Positions 61,543 to 64,000 of a stretch of 64,000 nt of DNA are shown here, in pieces. A model generated the notes under the pieces. That model was not told the origin of the DNA and did no database searches. It worked only from the letters and a program-made list of their open reading frames with translations. The stretch's first letter is position 1. The number at the start of each line of letters is the position of its first letter. The stretch is from Luzula sylvatica (taxonomy: Eukaryota; Streptophyta; Magnoliopsida; Poales; Juncaceae), in the NCBI GenBank assembly GCA_946800325.1, contig OX326959.1:45817566-45881565 (forward strand), given 5' to 3'. A program made the translations under genes and the position numbers.

Positions 61543-62699
61543 ATTTTTTGCAAAAAATTGGAAAAATTTAAATTTGTATGTATTAGTCTTTAATCCCGGA
61601 GTTTTTTGAGAAAAACATGAAAAATGAAGTATTTTCCTCATTTTAGTGAACTATTTTGGACTTTTTTAGAAAAAATGATAATTGATATTTTTTAAGGTGT
61701 TAGACTTCAGTTTTTGATTTTTTGCAAAAAATTGGAAAAATTGAAATTTGTATATGTTAGTCTTCAATCAAGGAATTTTTTGAGAAAAACATGACAAATG
61801 AAGTATTTTGCTCATTTTAGAGAACTATTTTGGTCTTTTTTAGAAAAAATGATAATTGATATTTTTGAAGGTGTTAGACTTCAGTTTTTGATTTTTTGCA
61901 AAAAATTGGAAAATTTGAAATTTGTATGTGTTACTCTTCAATCACGGAATGTTTTGAGAAAATCATGAAAAATGAAGTAGTTTGCTCATTTTAGAGAACT
62001 ATTTTGGTCTTTTTTAGAAAAAATGATAATTGATATTTTTGAAGGTGTTAGACTTCAGTTTTTGATTTTATGCAAAAAATAGGAAAAATATAAATTTGTA
62101 TGTGTTAGTCTTCAATCCCGGAGTTTTTCGAGAAAAACATGAAAAATGATGTATTTTGCTCATTTTAGAGAACTATTTTGGTCTCTTTTACAAAAAATGA
62201 TAATTGATATTTTTGAAGGTGTTAAACTTCAGTTTTTTATTTTTTGCAAAAAATTGGAAAAATTGAAATTTGTATGTGTTAGTCTTCAATCACGGAATTT
62301 TTTGAGAAAATCTTGAAAAATGAAGTATTTTGCTCATTTTTGAGAACTATTTTGGTCTTTTTTAGAAAAAATGATAATGGATATATTTGAAGGTGTTAGA
62401 CTTCAGTTTTTGATTTTTTGCAAAAAATTGGAAAATTTGAAATTTGTATGTGTTAGTCTTCAATCTCGGAGTTTTTTGAGAAAAACATGAAAAATGAAGT
62501 ATTTTGCTCATTTTAGTGAACTATTTTGGTCTTTTTTAGAAAAAATTATAATTGATATTTTTTAAGGTGTTAGACTTCAGTTTTTGATTTTTTGCAAAAA
62601 AATGGAAAAATTGAAATTTGTATGTGTTAGACTTCAATCACGGAGTTTTTTGAGAAAAACATGAAAAATGAAGTATTTTGCACATTTTAGTGAACTATT

Positions 62700-64000
62700 T
62701 TGGTCTTTTTTAGAAAAAATGATAATTGATATTTTTGAAGGTGTTAGACTTAAGTTTTTGATTTTATGCAAAAAATAGGAAAAATAGAAATTTGTATGTG
62801 TTAGTCTTCAATCCCGGAGTTTTTTGAGAAAAACATGAAAAATGAAGTATTTTGCTCATTTTAGAGAACTATTTTTGGTCTTTTTAAGAAAAAATGATAA
62901 TTGATATTTTTGAAGGTGTTAGACTTCATTTTTTTATTTTTTGCAAAAAATTGGAAAAATAGAAATTTGTATGTGTTAAGTCTTCTATCACGAAGTTTTT
63001 TGAGAAAAACATGAAAAATAAAGTATTTTGCTCATTTTAGAGAATTATTTTGGATTCTGTTAGAAAAAATTATAATTTATATTTTTGAAGGTGTTAGACA
63101 TCAGTTTTTGATTATTTGCAAAAAATTGGAAAAATAGAAATTTGTATGTGTTAGTCTTCAATGACGGAATTTTTTGAGAAAAACATGAAAAATGAAGTAT
63201 TTTGCTCATTTTAGAGAAGTATTTTGGTCTTTTTTAGAAAAAATGATAATTGATATTTTTGAAGGTGTTAGACTTCAGTTTTTGATTTTTTGCAAAAAAT
63301 TGGAAAAATTGAAATTTGTATGTGTTAGTCTTCAATCACGGAATTTTTTGAGAAAATCATTAAAAATGAAGTATTTTGCTCATTTTAGAGAACTATTTTG
63401 GTCTTTTTTAGAAAAAATGATAATTGATATTTTTGAAGGTGTTAGACTTCAGTTTTTGATTTTATGCAAAAAATAGGAAAAATAGAAATTTGTATGTGTT
63501 AGTCTTCAATCCCGGAGTTTTTTGAGAAAAACATGAAAAATGAGGTATTTTGCTCATTTTAGAGAACTATTTTGGTCTTTTTCAGAAAAAATGATAATTG
63601 ATATTTTTTAAGGTGTTAGACTTCAGTTTTTGATTTTTTGCAAAAAATGGGAAAAATAGAAATTTGTATGTGTTAGTCTTCAATCACGAAGTTTTTTGAG
63701 GAAAACATGAATAATGAAGTATTTTGCTCATTTTAGAGAACTATTTTGGACTCTTTTAGAAAAAATGATAATTGATATTTTTTAAGGTGTTAGACATCAG
63801 TTTTTTTATTTTTTGCAAAAAATTGGAAAAATCGAAATTTGTATGTGTTAGTCTTCAATCACGGAATTTTTTGAGAAAAGCATGAAAAATGAAGTATTTT
63901 GCTCATTTTAGAGAACTATTTTTGTCTTTTTTAGAAACAATGATAATTGATATTTTTGAAGGTGTTAGACTTCAGTTTTTGATTTTTTGTTAAAAATTGG
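62700..64000. repeat. Divergent terminal monomers without HOR partner
   Basis: Units start at 62700, 62875, 63050, 63224, 63398, 63572, 63746 and 63921. They carry many variants not noticed elsewhere: TTAAGTCTTCTATCACGAAG (~62976), TTGGATTCTGTTAG (63050), GACATCAG (~63097 and ~63791), GATTATTTGC, AGAGAAGTATT (~63213), TTTTTCAGAAAAA (~63577), GAGGAAAACATGAATAATG (~63698) and TTTTGTTAAAAATTGG at the end. None of the HOR series continues here. Higher private variation is typical of monomers near the edge of a satellite array. Confidence 0.82.

Larger units (their letters stand above)
55727..62699. repeat. Long higher-order repeat, 6973 bp, expanded copy C
   Basis: Same series as copy A, retaining the monomer lost from B. 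The length is accounted for exactly: 5519, plus 1524 for an internal tandem duplication (58495-60018/60019 onward), minus 61 for a deletion at ~61491, minus 9 for a private loss of GGAAAAATT near 57543. The total is 6973. Short units lie at 59191 and 60715. Confidence 0.9.
1..64000. repeat. Continuous 174-bp satellite DNA array filling the window
   Basis: Phasing on the recurring TTGGTC (also TTGATC, TTGTTC, TTGGAC) gives unit starts at 1, 175, 349, 523, 697, 871 and 1045. The 174-bp step then continues to 63921, broken only by 140-bp short units and 1-2 bp indels. Roughly 340 full and 36 short units fit. All read in the same direction; I saw no inverted block, no insertion and no unique spacer. 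Composition is about 25% GC. Units differ at a limited set of linked sites: CCCGGAG, CACGGAAT, CAAGGAAT, CTCGGAG or CACGGAG; TTGGAAAAATTG, ATAGCAAAAATAG or ATGGAAAAATAG; AGAGAAC or AGTGAAC; TTTTTGAAGG or TTTTTTAAGG. This is classic satellite organisation. A centromeric or pericentromeric position is inferred, not shown. Confidence 0.97.

Noticed and set aside
63192..63476. A 94-codon forward open frame with a repeated 58-residue pattern, and similar frames at 19356-19583, 20141-20359 and 26795-27100
   Set aside because: They read straight through satellite monomers. They exist only where one TGA is mutated or a short unit shifts the frame, have low-complexity F/K/L-rich translations, and have no start context or conserved relatives among the other ~370 units.
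1..64000. CRISPR array
   Set aside because: There are no short identical repeats separated by unique spacers; the whole 174-bp unit repeats with scattered substitutions.
1..64000. Bacterial or phage origin
   Set aside because: No coding density, no ribosome-binding-site and gene pattern, and a 64-kb multi-level tandem array; this organisation is known from eukaryotic satellites.

Overview
The whole 64 kb window is one uninterrupted, head-to-tail satellite DNA array. I find no protein-coding gene, tRNA, rRNA, CRISPR array, transposon or unique spacer. The repeat unit is 174 bp and about 25% GC by hand count of one unit. About 370 units are present, all in the same orientation, so the array has the form of a eukaryotic centromeric or pericentromeric satellite. 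The species cannot be named from the sequence. The AT-rich 174-bp unit, close to a nucleosome repeat length, fits plants, insects and many other eukaryotes, and I see no CENP-B box that would point to mammals.

The monomer has internal structure. It reads as a worn-down trimer of three ~58-bp subunits. Each begins with TTAG, reaches a T6/A6 dyad 18-19 bp later (TTTTTTAGAAAAAA, TTTTTTGCAAAAAA, TTTTTTGAGAAAAA) and continues with a TGA-AAA-TTGA-ATTT-like tail. About 36 monomers are a 140-bp form lacking 34 bp between two TTAGA direct repeats.

Above the monomer there is a mosaic of higher-order repeats (HORs) with different periods. (1) 1-10772: a 13-monomer HOR of 2161 bp, four complete copies and two truncated ones. 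(2) 10773-13943: irregular. (3) 13944-16659: two copies of an 8-monomer, 1358-bp HOR. (4) 16660-25086: mixed monomers, parts of which recur 5.7-6.0 kb and 9.8 kb downstream. (5) 25087 to ~28900: an older copy of the long HOR seen at 44.9-62.7 kb. (6) ~27240-31003: tandem 1882-bp duplication. (7) 30934-33933: tandem 1500-bp duplication. (8) 34108 to ~35480: 870-bp duplication. (9) ~35010-41454: a 2.3-kb block repeated at an offset of 4144 bp. (10) 41455-44863: nested rearrangements. (11) 44864-62699: three copies of a ~32-monomer HOR of 5519, 5344 and 6973 bp; their length differences are fully explained by one monomer loss, one 1524-bp internal duplication and two small deletions. (12) 62700-64000: monomers with many private variants and no HOR partner, possibly the approach to an array edge.

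Nothing here works as a gene system. The content is structural: phased A/T tracts, regular nucleosome-sized units, and a readable record of unequal exchange and segmental amplification. All comparisons were made by eye; boundaries given as approximate fall inside runs of near-identical sequence.
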